From NCBI GenBank assembly GCA_023392075.1, contig JAEVZU010000328.1:1-55292 (forward strand): 55,292 nt of DNA, in the 5' to 3' direction. Made by a program: the position numbers and the translations under genes. The stretch's first letter is position 1; every line of letters starts with the position of its first letter. The DNA comes from Bacillota bacterium. GTDB taxonomy: Bacteria; Bacillota; Clostridia; Acetivibrionales; DSM-1351. Positions 10,001-18,890 of this stretch are shown here, one piece after another. Below the pieces are notes generated by a model. The model had not been told where the DNA came from and searched no databases. It saw nothing but the letters and a program-made list of their open reading frames with translations.

Positions 10001-13000
10001 CGGTAGAAGGGTTCCTGGACGGAGAGGGAATAGACAGCGTTGACGTGGCTGCAGGGGGACTAATTGATACTGCAGGCAATGCAAATGCCGCCGACACCGG
10101 TAACCTTATAGCTACTGATATGCCTCCGACGCTCACCGATGCAGAGATAATGGACAGTACACATATAAAGGTAACGCTTAGTGAAAACTGTGTTAATTTA
10201 AACAAAGCAAATGACGGCGGCTTTACAGTACATGAAACAGGAGCGGTGTCAAAAGCCTATAATGTTTCAGCTACCGCTCAGGGGACCGATGGAAGTCACA
10301 TTATTTTAACTGTTGATGATTTAAGTGCCTCCGGAAGGGAAGGAGTAACCGTAAAATACAGTGCAGGAGCAAACGGGACTATAAAAGATATTACAGGAAA
10401 TCCGATGTCAAGCGATGCTACGGGGGTGACCGCAGCGCCCTGGGATACCGTTTCCCCGGCTGTAACATTGTCTACTACGGTGCCGGGTGCAACCAATTCG
10501 GCAGCGATACCTGTAACAATTACCTTCAGCAAAGCTGTAACAGGTTTTACACAGGCAGATGTGGTAATTTCAAATGGCGCGGCTGTCAGCTTTTCGGGCT
10601 CTGGTACCACATATAACCTGGAGGTGGCACCTCTTGCACAGGGAACAGTTACGGTCACCGTAAATGCAGATGCTGCCGAGGATGTGGCGGGTAATGGCAA
10701 CCTTGCGGCAACAAATCCTGTGACGGTTGAATATGACACCGTAAGTCCTTCGGTAACAATCACTTCTCCTGCTCCCGATCCGGTGAAGGAAGCTCCGATA
10801 CCTGTAACAATTACCTTCAGTGAAGCTGTTGCGGACTTTACGGCCGGTGATATCAACATATCAAACGGTACAGCAAGCCTGTCCGGAAGCGGGAGTGCAT
10901 ATACATTGCTTGTGACCCCGGCAGCACAGGGCAGGATAACTGTCGAGGTTGATGCGGCTGTTGCACATGATACGGCGGGTAATGCAAATACGGTGTCGAA
11001 TACCTTGAGCAGGATCTTTGACAGCGAAGCTCCGACGGTAGTTTTAACTACAACAGCAGCAAATCCTGTAAGTGTATCTCCAATAGATATAATAATAACC
11101 TTCAGCAAACCGGTTACAGGATTTAGTGAGTCCGGCATATCGGTAGCAAACGGGAGGGTTGACAGCCTGACAGATACTGCATTGGCAGCGGGAATTGCCG
11201 TAACAACCGGAAGTGCCATAACCACAGGCAGTGCTATAACATTTGAAGCCCGAATTATACCGGCAGGGCAGGGAACTGTGGAAGTGACAGTCAATGCAGG
11301 TTGCGCAAGGGATGCGGCAGGAAACTATAATCTTGCATCCGCACCGCTCAGGTTATACTTCGATGACAGGCTGCCGGCCATCAATTCGGCTGTACTGGCA
11401 TCCAACAATGCTTATATTGATATTACCTTCAGTGAAGGTGTGTACGGAGCGAATAACGGAATTACGGCGCTTGGTGCCGACAGCTTGCTATTGCTGTTCG
11501 GCAGGAATGGAGGAAGTGCTGCCGATGTTAAAATAAGCTCTGTAAAAAAGGCCGGTAATCCGTCGGAGGCAGCCGCGTCGGCATTAACAGGCGGTGAAAC
11601 CGTTATAAGGGTCTTCCTTGCGGTAACAGGCATACCAAGCGGCCGGGAAACGGTTGAAATCAGACCTGCCGATGCTGCAGCCATATTTGATTTTGCAGGC
11701 CTCGCAATGTCGCCGGCACAGAGTACCGGTGCCAGGACATTGACCAATCAGGTGCAGCCTCCGCCTGATACGCCGCCGTCCAACGGCAGCGGAAGTTCAG
11801 GAAATTCGGGCGGCTCAGGGGGTTCCGGCAATACTGCAAATACACCTTCCGAACCTGGTACGGTGGTGCTTGTTAACGGACAGCCGGTGCAGGCAGGCAT
11901 CTCCAAAACAACAAAGGATGGAGAGCGGACAGTGACCACCTTGCAGGTAGATGAAAATATAATAGACAGGAAGCTTGAAAGCGAAGGGAATAATGCTGTT
12001 ATAACAATCCCGGTCAAAACCGGGTCGGATGTTGTAGTGGGTGAGCTCAGCGGCCGGATAATAAAAAGCATGGAGAAAAAACATGCGGTGGTTGAGGTCG
12101 ATACCGGTAATGCAAAGTATAAATTACCGGCGGCAGAGATAAATATTGATGCCATATCCGCCCAAATGGGAAAAGATATTGAACTGAAGGATATAAAGGT
12201 AAAAATAGAAATAGCAAAACCATCACCACAGGAGGTTAAGGTGGTTGAGGATAATGCTGAGAAGGGCGGATTTTCAATTGTTGTACCGCCTGTTGAATTC
12301 AGTGTGACCTGTACTTACCTGGATAAGACGGTTGAATTAAAACAGTTTAACGGGTATGTAGAAAGAACAATACGTATCCCGGAAAACATTGATCACAAGA
12401 AGATTACAACAGCCATCGCAGTCAGCAGTGACGGTACTGTAAGACATGTACCGACCAGGATAATGGAAATCAAGGGCGTATACTATGCTGTGATAAACAG
12501 CTTGACTAACAGTACCTATACGGTAATCTGGAATAAGGTGGCTTATAAGGATGTTGAGAACCACTGGTCAAAGGAAATTGTCAACGACATGGCATCAAGA
12601 CTTATTGTTGCCGGTGATAACGAAAGCACCTTCGTACCCGACAGAGGAGCAACACGTGCCGAATTTGCTGCTATGATAATTTCAGCTTTGGGACTTGACA
12701 TATCCGGATATGATTCGGGTTTTACCGATGTAAAAGCCACCGACCGTTATTATAAGGCTTTAAGCACTGCCTACAGGCTGGGTATCACAGGAGGCTATAA
12801 TGATGGGAGTTTTAAACCTGACAAGGTAATTTCAAGACAGGAAGCGACGGTAATGCTGAACAATGCTATGAAGCTTGCAGGCTTGAATACCGCCATTTCC
12901 GGAGAAGCTGCAGCTGAACAGCTGAAAAAGTTCAAAGACGGGGAGCAGGTGGGCTCATGGGCTGCAAAATATACCGCAGTTTGTGTGAAATATGGAATTA

Positions 13001-13101
13001 TTGCAGGTAATAATAGCCTTATCAACCCCCGTAAAGAAATGACAAGAGCTGAGGCCGCTGCCATGATAAGGAGCATGCTTAAAAAGGCCGGCCTTATCTG
13101 A
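7021..13101 (+). CDS. giant SLH-anchored surface protein with tandem Ig-like repeats
   Basis: 2026 residues. A Sec signal peptide occupies about 1-27 (MKKRNFMISSF, hydrophobic core, cut near VHAES). Residues 35-135 look like a pre-peptidase-C-like beta domain (EVRYFKFIPAVSGVFTIQT). About a dozen Ig-like repeats follow to about 1570; most open with DTTPPTV / DTVSPAV, have PIPVTITFSEAV, and end DAAGNGN, and two are KAGNT-type tandem copies near 370-490. A Pro/Gly/Ser-rich linker spans about 1577-1612. After a beta-rich stretch, three SLH domains lie at about 1842-1897, 1899-1965 and 1970-2026 (FTDVKATDRYYKAL, ITGGYNDGSFKPD, MTRAEAAAMI). SLH domains bind pyruvylated secondary cell wall polymer, so this is a wall-anchored fibre-like protein. 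It is the last gene of the surface locus. Confidence 0.93.
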   Translation: MKKRNFMISSFIFLLVVFGSLTFVHAESVTGGVDLESAPVISQQETDIHLLPIEVRYFKFIPAVSGVFTIQTEGANDSWAELLDSSGNHFVPEIVGDDENGLQFQITPELISGTTYYLSIMDYDSEVDCKLQMMGLIFCPAVTSAEFQPNTTYKKGDKLTVKVNFSSNVQVNYVGEEVPGLPIIIGSKSVFALYESGNGTSTLEFSYTIQEGDEGAAGSITAGDYITLLPGASVTDALNGSDAELQVHNIKGNNNIKVDTTPPTVNVTTSCSNPTNVSPIPVIITFSEAVSGFDQSDLIVSGGTVSSLSGIGAVYTAYILPDNTGGEIKVNVGSGIATDSAGNGNSSAPELVLKYDYLAPTASVGYSTEEITNGNVTAIITPSEEVTVTNNGGSKEYEFAENGSFTFNFRDKAGNTGTAVATVNNIDKIAPMADITYNTTAKTKENVTATLVPSESITVTNNGGNTSHTFTENGSFTFEFKDSAGNTGSAAATVANIDKTPPTVDITMESNNANKAYAKVGDTITLNIHASEENCTIMLNMADHVPSVSYPGAGDTKNFKAVYTMQEGDASGPVEFTLDIFDEVDNRVSGITSVTSGSAVIFDKVKPAANVVKMTSGNTTDVLASPGDVITLQIITDEDIQSPAVTIAGQPAAVNDAGDSDAKTWNAAYTMQSSDSQGEIPFTLDFSDLAGNAAIGITDVSTGQPVIFDKEPPMAVTVTMESDNPLSLFAKPGHTVNLRITANEDIQAPEVTIAGHTAAVNDTGDSDAKTWQATYVMQAADSEGPVGFKLNFKDLAGNKAAEVTSTSDGNAVIFDKTNPAVTLSSSIPGITNSNPIPVVIEFNEAVKDFGQEDIQVGNGSAGMVSELVPDKSYTVQVIPSGQGDVTVDIPAGAAQDAAGNGNAAAARLTRKYDSIAPAVDDDNPLSVFNAAANTLIIKFTEEGGIVTGSSAADVSKFTVRKGLQSHTLTPGQSTAVITDTDTIIVTIGGTDLAAVEGFLDGEGIDSVDVAAGGLIDTAGNANAADTGNLIATDMPPTLTDAEIMDSTHIKVTLSENCVNLNKANDGGFTVHETGAVSKAYNVSATAQGTDGSHIILTVDDLSASGREGVTVKYSAGANGTIKDITGNPMSSDATGVTAAPWDTVSPAVTLSTTVPGATNSAAIPVTITFSKAVTGFTQADVVISNGAAVSFSGSGTTYNLEVAPLAQGTVTVTVNADAAEDVAGNGNLAATNPVTVEYDTVSPSVTITSPAPDPVKEAPIPVTITFSEAVADFTAGDINISNGTASLSGSGSAYTLLVTPAAQGRITVEVDAAVAHDTAGNANTVSNTLSRIFDSEAPTVVLTTTAANPVSVSPIDIIITFSKPVTGFSESGISVANGRVDSLTDTALAAGIAVTTGSAITTGSAITFEARIIPAGQGTVEVTVNAGCARDAAGNYNLASAPLRLYFDDRLPAINSAVLASNNAYIDITFSEGVYGANNGITALGADSLLLLFGRNGGSAADVKISSVKKAGNPSEAAASALTGGETVIRVFLAVTGIPSGRETVEIRPADAAAIFDFAGLAMSPAQSTGARTLTNQVQPPPDTPPSNGSGSSGNSGGSGGSGNTANTPSEPGTVVLVNGQPVQAGISKTTKDGERTVTTLQVDENIIDRKLESEGNNAVITIPVKTGSDVVVGELSGRIIKSMEKKHAVVEVDTGNAKYKLPAAEINIDAISAQMGKDIELKDIKVKIEIAKPSPQEVKVVEDNAEKGGFSIVVPPVEFSVTCTYLDKTVELKQFNGYVERTIRIPENIDHKKITTAIAVSSDGTVRHVPTRIMEIKGVYYAVINSLTNSTYTVIWNKVAYKDVENHWSKEIVNDMASRLIVAGDNESTFVPDRGATRAEFAAMIISALGLDISGYDSGFTDVKATDRYYKALSTAYRLGITGGYNDGSFKPDKVISRQEATVMLNNAMKLAGLNTAISGEAAAEQLKKFKDGEQVGSWAAKYTAVCVKYGIIAGNNSLINPRKEMTRAEAAAMIRSMLKKAGLI

Positions 13102-13121
13102 TACGGCTGTTAAAAGTTTAG

Positions 13122-13196
13122 TGTGCCCGGCCGGTATCCATCAATAGATCGCCGCGAAGAGCTATTGTTGAATGCCGGCCGGGCACATTTTTTATA
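13122..13196. terminator. strong bidirectional terminator
   Basis: Arms beginning TGTGCCCGGCCGG and ending CCGGCCGGGCACA, extended inward by CAATAG / CTATTG, are followed by TTTTTTAT on the plus strand. It separates the convergent SLH and yyaL genes. Confidence 0.85.
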
Positions 13197-13222
13197 TTCG
13201 GTTTTTTATATTACGTTTCTGT

Positions 13223-15274
13223 TTAGTTTCGGGGTGACATCATTTCCGACAGGGCTGCAGTATCGGTAACAGGGGCGGAGCAGGCGAAGTTCCTGCACAC
13301 ATATGCCGCAGTTTTTCCGTCTTGCTCCCTGTATTCCGATATAAACGGAACAAGGTTTACAAGCTCGGGAGTTATATTTGCAATAGAGACTGAAAACGGG
13401 CTGTAAAGGCTGTCGTAAGTCTTAACCATTTCTCTGCTTTCATTACCCACTATTACAACCTCGGCAGCCCTGCCGGATATGAAGTGCAGATAGGCGCAGA
13501 GCATGTAGCTGTGACCTGTAGGGGCCGCTTCAATATCATTGCTGAAGAAATCCAAAATTTCTTTTGCCTTGTCCTCCAGTTCGTGCCGGCCTGTCAGTCT
13601 TGCTATGCGGAGAAGGTTCATAACTGCGGCTGAATTGCCCGAAGGTATGGCCCCGTCATAGCTTTCCCTGGGGCGTGTGATAAGCTCCTCCGAGTCATGT
13701 CCGTAAAGGAAAAGCCCTGCAGAAGCACCGTCGCTGAACAGTTCCAGCATATCATCGTTCAATTTAAGTGCCTGTCTAAGGTATTGTACGTCATGGGTGG
13801 CTTCGTAAAGTTCCAGCAGTCCCCAAACCAGGAAGGCATAATCTTCAACATATGCATTAAAGGCCGCCTGACCGTCACGGTGTCTGGCAAGGAGCCTGCC
13901 GTCATATCTCACAAGCTTTTTGAGGATAAAATCCGCACTTTCCCGGGCGGCAGAAATATATTTCTCCTGTTTCAGGATTCTGCCGCAATAGGCCATTGCC
14001 GCCATCATCAGCCCATTCCAGGAGGTAAGTATTTTATCATCCTTGTAGGGGTGAATGCGTTCCTCCCTGTGAACGAACAGTTTTTGGCGGCAGCTCTCAA
14101 CAAAGGCGCTTTTTTCCCCAGGTATCTGTTCTGTTTCTATCAGGTTCGGGATGTTCATGCCCTCAAAATTGCCCCGTGAGGTAATATCATAAAATTTACA
14201 GTATTCTTCTGCATCCTGAGCACCCAAAACTTTTCTTACCTCCTCCACGGACCACACGTAGAATTTTCCTTCCTCTCCTTCGGAATCCGCATCTTCTGCT
14301 GAATAGAAACCGCCTTCGGGAGAGGTCATATCCCTTAAAATGTAATCCAGTATCTGAACGGCGGTTTCAGAATACCGTGCCTTGCCTGTAGCACTGTATG
14401 TTTCGCCATATGCCAGGGCTAGAAGTGCATTGTCATACAGCATTTTTTCAAAATGCGGCACCAGCCATTTCCTGTCAGTAGAGTATCTGCTGAACCCGAA
14501 ACCGATATGATCATAAATGCCTCCGTTTTTCATTGAATCAAGTGTTTTTTCAACTATTTTGAGGGCATATGGCTCCTTGTTATCATACCAGTATCTCAGA
14601 AGGAACAGCAGATTGTGCGGCGTGGGGAATTTCGGCGATCTCCCGAATCCGCCGTGCATGCTGTCAAAACTGTACTTAAGGTGAGAGAAGGCAGCATGTA
14701 TCACATCTTCTGTGAGCTCACCGTCAGATGAACTTTTTTCCGTTTTTTGATAGGCGAGAATTTCACGGGCTGAGTCCAGCAGAGTTTCCCTCTTACCCTG
14801 CCATGCTTCATGGACTGTCCGGAGCAGACTCATCAAACCCATCATGCCTCTGCTGTCGTCTTTAGGGTAATAGGTGCCGGCAAAAAACGGATGCCTGTCG
14901 GGAGTGAGGAACACTGTCAGGGGCCATCCGCCATGACCTGTGAGTGACTGGCATACCGACATATAGATGCTGTCTATGTCGGGACGTTCCTCACGGTCGA
15001 CCTTGATGCATATGAAGTGCTTATTGAGCAGATGTGCAACTTCCTCATCCTCAAAGGATTCACGCTCCATCACATGGCACCAGTGACATGTAAATCCATT
15101 TATTTCCAACTGCTAGGAATACCCAATAGAAAGGAAGATAGGCTTATCTTCTTGCGCAGCTTTTTCAAAAGCATGGCAACTCCAAGGAAACCAGTTTACA
15201 GGATTATATGCATGTTGTAATAAGTATGGAGATTTCTCATGGATTAATCTATTGGGCTCTTTGCTGTTAGTCAT
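13223..15274 (-). pseudogene. yyaL: yyaL-like DUF255 thioredoxin-domain gene, interrupted by a 24-base insertion with stop
   Basis: The full gene frame starts at ATG 15274 after AAGGAGGTGAT and stays in one frame to 13223, but codon 54 is TAG (15113-15115). The N-terminal piece reads RLIHEKSPYLLQHAYNPVNW up to FLSIGYS; the frame resumes at TCHWCHVMERESFEDEEV. Between them lie exactly 24 extra bases (15092-15115) that encode stop-QLEINGF. The long 3' part (628 residues from a TTG at 15109) keeps the thioredoxin-like CHWC site and the alpha/alpha-barrel region. DUF255/YyaL proteins are about 670-690 residues and of unclear function. The 5' piece uses AT-rich codons unlike the GC-richer 3' part, which suggests it came from elsewhere. 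The 3' part could only be made by weak internal initiation or stop read-through. Confidence 0.85.
15075..15088. other. putative recombination core in yyaL (gene-proximal)
   Basis: TGGCACCAGTGACA is a near-palindrome with centre CA that encodes the TCHWC codons of yyaL on the minus strand. Closely related sequences lie at 17472-17485 and 18599-18611, at the ends of displaced yyaL 5' copies. Confidence 0.5.
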
Positions 15275-15550
15275 AGGGCATCACCTCCTTGTTTATTTAG
15301 ATTTATCAAATACCTTTTTATTGTATCAATTTTTATCCATTATATACTTTAGAACAAGTGTTAAATAATATACAATGAGTAGGTTAAGTGTATATTAGCT
15401 TATAACTAAGAAGTAAAGGATATTATATATGCGTGAAAATGTTAAGTTTGGTTGACAAAATTCCAACCTTACTTGGTAGAAGACAAATATTATTTCTACT
15501 ATACTATATCTAAATAATAACTTGAAATATATGAAAGGCTCGTGATAACT

Positions 15551-15997
15551 ATGTCATTAGGAGAAAAATTATTGGATTTGCGTAAAAAAGCTGGTTTATC
15601 TCAAGAAGAAGTTGCAGAAAAATTGGGTGTATCCCGGCAATCGGTAAGTAAATGGGAAACTGACCAAACAGTCCCTGAACTAATAAAGGCAAAACTACTA
15701 AGTCAACTATACAATGTAAGTTATGATTATTTAATTAGTGGATGCCCTATTGGTGGTGATGTTACTGATATTGAATTAATAGTCGATGAAATTGACTGGA
15801 CAAGTGCATGGAGTAAAAAGTATCCAATTTTAGCTTCTTATCAAGGTATTAAGGGAATACATACCTATAATGCGAAGATATCTGAGTTGTACGATACTTT
15901 TAAAAATGAGTTCGGCTTTGACGATGCGGATACAGCTTTAGTCTTAAAAGATATGCTTTACCAGAAATATAAATTAACAAAAAAGAAAACTAAATAA
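15551..15997 (+). CDS. XRE-family helix-turn-helix regulator
   Basis: 148 residues from ATG 15551 (a GTG nine bases upstream is too close to AAAGG). Residues 1-60 are a classic Cro/CI-type HTH: LGEKLLDLRKKAGLSQEEVA, KLGVSRQSVSKWETDQTVPE, KAKLLSQLYNVSYDYLISG. The C-terminal 85 residues are not recognised and contain no enzyme motif. It lies 62 bases upstream of the erythromycin-esterase-like gene in the same direction, so it may control that gene. Codon use is AT-rich compared with yyaL, in keeping with transfer. The 250 bases upstream hold TTGACA at 15452-15457 and a TATACT near 15501, so promoters are likely but not assignable. Confidence 0.85.
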   Translation: MSLGEKLLDLRKKAGLSQEEVAEKLGVSRQSVSKWETDQTVPELIKAKLLSQLYNVSYDYLISGCPIGGDVTDIELIVDEIDWTSAWSKKYPILASYQGIKGIHTYNAKISELYDTFKNEFGFDDADTALVLKDMLYQKYKLTKKKTK

Positions 15998-16059
15998 AAA
16001 TGAACATTATTTGTGATAATCTTATTTATTTCACAATTTAGTACTAGGAGGTACTTGGT

Positions 16060-17355
16060 ATGCCAAAAATCCAAACAATAACTGATTGGGTCGCACAAGA
16101 TGGAATTTCGTTTTCTGTAGATTTGACAGAGTCATTTAATAGCTCTGCTGATAAATTTATGGCTTCGCTTGATGATTCCGTAAAGATAATTGCTCTTGGA
16201 GAAGCACTTCATGGAGGCGAAGGGTTTCCTATGCTTCGCAATAAACTTTTCAAACGATTAGTAGAGGTGCATGGGTTTAGTGCCATCGCAATTGAAAGTA
16301 GCTTTCCAAAGGGACATTTTGTGAATGAATATGTAAATGGTAATGCCTCTGATTCTTATGATTCGATAAAAGAGATTGGGTTCAGTCATGGCTGTGGTCA
16401 ACTAGAATCCAATCGAGAACTTGTGGAGTGGATGCGACAATATAATGCTGATTCTTCTCATATCACTAAACTTCGATTTTACGGTATTGACAGTCCAACT
16501 GAAATGACTGGAACTGATAGCCCAAGGCAAGTATTATTGTTTGTGCTTGACTACCTTGGTTTAATTGATGATGAAAGCAGCAAAGCCCGTCGAGAACGTA
16601 TCGGGGCGCTTATTGGCTCGGACTCGGATTGGGAAAATCCTTCTGCAATGATGGATGCATCCAAGTCAATTGGACTATCAGATTCTGCAACAAAACTTCG
16701 TATCGAAACAGAAGACCTAATCACTGAACTAAAAGTTCGCCGTCCTGAACTTATCAAAGCTAGTAATAAGGATAGATATATGGAGGCTGAACATTATGCT
16801 TCCGTTGCTCGTCAATTACTAAACTATCATGCTGAAATGGCGAGAAACACAGAAAAAAGAACATCAAATCTTCTCGGAATCCGAGATGCGATGATTGCTG
16901 ACAATCTGGTATATGCAGCATCTTGTGAACAAGACAGAGGAAAGGTTTTTGTTTTCGCACATAATCAGCATTTAAAGAAAACAAACGTACAATGGAACTT
17001 AGGCCCGAATCTAGTCGAGTGGACTCCAGCAGGAGCACATCTTTGTTCAATATTTGGGCCTCAATATGTAATAATCGGAGCAGGTTTGGGTATTTCTGAG
17101 GATAACGGTATTGGAGAACCTGAATCTGGAACACTTGAAGCATTATTAACTAACGAACTAGAGTCTGCAATGTTCATTCAAGCAAATAAGGTTCAAGGAC
17201 TTTTATATCCAGAGATATCATCTCTTCCTACTCGCTCTGGTAGCTCTAAGAACGGAAGTTACTTCCCTTTCACTTCTAAAAGCCTTATTGACTTTGATTG
17301 GTTAGTTGTACTAAAATCCACAGGATATACCAGAGGTGCTTTGCCATTACCATAA
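16060..17355 (+). CDS. erythromycin esterase family protein
   Basis: 431 residues, start ATG after AGGAGG. Erythromycin esterases (Ere) hydrolyse the macrolactone ring; the family also includes uncharacterised relatives. The active-site region ALGEALHGGEGF (E48, H51, E54) and AIAIESSFPKG match the family, as does the downstream VFAHNQHLKK histidine block near residue 305. Length is in the usual 400-430 range. It has a strong AT codon bias compared with neighbouring chromosome genes. It forms a two-gene unit with the HTH gene and lies between two yyaL-derived junctions, so it looks like the cargo of one insertion. Macrolide hydrolysis is likely but substrate is not shown by sequence. Confidence 0.85.
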   Translation: MPKIQTITDWVAQDGISFSVDLTESFNSSADKFMASLDDSVKIIALGEALHGGEGFPMLRNKLFKRLVEVHGFSAIAIESSFPKGHFVNEYVNGNASDSYDSIKEIGFSHGCGQLESNRELVEWMRQYNADSSHITKLRFYGIDSPTEMTGTDSPRQVLLFVLDYLGLIDDESSKARRERIGALIGSDSDWENPSAMMDASKSIGLSDSATKLRIETEDLITELKVRRPELIKASNKDRYMEAEHYASVARQLLNYHAEMARNTEKRTSNLLGIRDAMIADNLVYAASCEQDRGKVFVFAHNQHLKKTNVQWNLGPNLVEWTPAGAHLCSIFGPQYVIIGAGLGISEDNGIGEPESGTLEALLTNELESAMFIQANKVQGLLYPEISSLPTRSGSSKNGSYFPFTSKSLIDFDWLVVLKSTGYTRGALPLP

Positions 17356-17471
17356 GAAACAGAATTGAACTTGTAATATTTTAAGTAAAACTGTAAGTTA
17401 AGTTAAAATACTAATGAATTAGTAAGGAAAGTGTAAACTGACCTTACTTTTTTTGGTTCAAGTAACCGGAT

Positions 17472-17485
17472 TGCCACCAGTGGCA
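17472..17485. other. putative recombination core, perfect palindrome
   Basis: TGCCACCAGTGGCA has perfect 6-base half sites around a central CA dinucleotide. On the minus strand it encodes TCHWW at the broken end of yyaL fragment A. Confidence 0.55.
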
Positions 17486-17558
17486 GGTCGAATAGCCGAT
17501 TGACAGGAATTTTGGTTTGCCTTCGCCAACCGCCCGACCGAAGGCTTCAGGTCCCCAG
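17473..17558 (-). pseudogene. displaced yyaL 5' fragment A
   Basis: The minus strand reads WGPEAFGRAVGEGKPKFLSI then GYSTCHW, followed by unrelated sequence. It is nearly identical at DNA level to fragment B (18603-18773) but lacks the first ~20 codons. It lies between the erythromycin-esterase and ANT-type genes. Confidence 0.85.
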
Positions 17559-17616
17559 GAAAAAGAAAAAGGCAGGAAAATCACCCTGTCTTTGTAATGT
17601 TCTGAGGTCTTGTAAA

Positions 17617-18486
17617 TTAAGCTATAATCTTTCCTGTTTTTTCATTAATCCAAGAATATATATATTTCTCTAATTCATAGGGATATGAAAAATTCATTTT
17701 TTCGCTAATATCATGAGATAAACGCTGGAATAAATTAAATGTTGCCAACAATGCCTTCCAACTATCAACTCTATTAAAATGGCCAAATGTATTTTCCAAA
17801 TCTTTTTGTATATCTTCACTTGCCCACTCACACAAGAAACGTCCTGCATGCCAAGTATCATAATTATTTCCGTTTACTGCTTTTTCATGCCACTCAATAA
17901 TCTGAAGAAGCAGTTCTTTTATATTAGCGTCACGTGTTTTTGCAATCCACAACTCATTTCGGAGTATTTGCTTGGCTGTATATAATGCTGCAAACAAAAA
18001 CATATTAGCAATTTGTTTAAATGCACTTTCTGTTATAGTTATATCAGGTGGAGCAACAAATTGCTTCGGCATGATGTTTGTAGCTATATTATCTTTATCA
18101 ATAATTACCTTAACTCCCCTATGAAAATTATTCGGAATAGATTTTGATTCTACAATTTGTTTAAGACTATCATATGTATGTATTACAAAATCAACCTGCC
18201 AACCACCTTCAAATAATGTAAGACGTTCAGGGTCCCCTCCCGCAGTTTTGTATGCAAACGTATTCAAAACATTACCCATATTTTCAAGCCATTCGCAATT
18301 TGTCATATATAAATGCTGATTTAAAGTAAATAAAACAATATCCAAGTCAGACCATTCGTCTGCAGGATGGTCATTACGTGCTCTTGAACCGACAATAAAT
18401 GCCGCCCGTATATCATTTACACATTCAGCCCAATTTATGAATTTTCTTTCAAATTGGCAATAAAAATCAATTGCTTTTACTTCCAA
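17617..18486 (-). CDS. aminoglycoside 6-adenylyltransferase-like nucleotidyltransferase
   Basis: 289 residues, start TTG 18486 six bases after GGAGGTG. The nucleotidyltransferase signature is GSRARNDHPADEWSDLDI (residues 33-50) with metal-binding D47 and D49, and the third carboxylate is probably in GGWQVDFVIH. Length and the C-terminal helices (NMFLFAALYTAKQILRNELW, GRFLCEWAS, HFNRVDSWKALLATF) match AadK/ANT(6) enzymes, which adenylylate streptomycin. It lies in reverse orientation between yyaL fragments A and B, alone, as a one-gene cassette-like unit. Whether it confers streptomycin resistance cannot be told from sequence. Confidence 0.85.
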   Translation of the reverse strand: MEVKAIDFYCQFERKFINWAECVNDIRAAFIVGSRARNDHPADEWSDLDIVLFTLNQHLYMTNCEWLENMGNVLNTFAYKTAGGDPERLTLFEGGWQVDFVIHTYDSLKQIVESKSIPNNFHRGVKVIIDKDNIATNIMPKQFVAPPDITITESAFKQIANMFLFAALYTAKQILRNELWIAKTRDANIKELLLQIIEWHEKAVNGNNYDTWHAGRFLCEWASEDIQKDLENTFGHFNRVDSWKALLATFNLFQRLSHDISEKMNFSYPYELEKYIYSWINEKTGKIIA

Positions 18487-18598
18487 TTAAAACACCTCCA
18501 AGTACTTATTTATATATTATATGTACGATTAGTGGAGAAACTTGTCTGACATTGACAAATTGGGTAATTTCTATTGAAATGCTGTTATATGCGGACAA

Positions 18599-18611
18599 GC
18601 CATCAGTGGCA
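18599..18611. other. putative recombination core at fragment B
   Basis: GCCATCAGTGGCA keeps the right half site GTGGCA and a one-mismatch left half site around the same central CA. It marks the end of homology of fragment B to yyaL. Confidence 0.5.
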
Positions 18612-18773
18612 GGTCGAATAGCCTATTGATAGGAAAATTGGTTTGTCCTCGCCAACCGCCCGACCGAAGGCTTCAGGTCCCCATGGGTACCAGTCGACGG
18701 GGTTGTGGGCGTGCTGGAGGAGGTAGGGGGATTTATCCTGAATTAATTTATTTGTATATTTATGTTCGGACAT
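18603..18773 (-). pseudogene. displaced yyaL 5' fragment B with start codon
   Basis: A complete 56-codon frame from ATG 18773 to TGA 18603: MSEHKYTNKLIQDKSPYLLQ, HAHNPVDWYPWGPEAFGRAV, ending FLSIGYSTCH-stop. It matches YyaL N-termini and stops exactly where the resident gene is interrupted. Codons are GC-rich like the yyaL 3' part, so this may be the original 5' end of the gene. It is too short for usual gene callers. Confidence 0.88.
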
Positions 18774-18840
18774 AGTGCATCACTACCTTTCAACATCAAT
18801 TGTTGTTAGTATACCCGTTTTCAAGCAATTTTAAAAAATT

Positions 18841-18870
18841 TGTAACCTTTTCTCTTATAAGGTGGTCTAA
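18841..18870 (+). promoter_or_regulatory. candidate autoregulated ECF sigma promoter
   Basis: TGTAACC (18841-18847) and GTCTAA (18865-18870), about 17 bases apart, resemble ECF-type promoters with an AAC -35 and a GTC-containing -10. The element lies just before the sigma gene, and the AAAGGAGG site follows. Confidence 0.5.
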
Positions 18871-18890
18871 TAAGCAGAAAGGAGGTCAGT

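Noticed and set aside
10296..11294. Long minus-strand frame of 332 codons inside the SLH gene
   Set aside because: It is a mirror of the repetitive Ig-like coding sequence, with Val/Ala/Thr-rich low complexity and no start signals.
17465..18690. attC-like or integron cassette sites
   Set aside because: The repeated 85-base segments were first suspected to be integron recombination sites, but they translate into the YyaL N-terminus and lack the attC core and symmetric arms.
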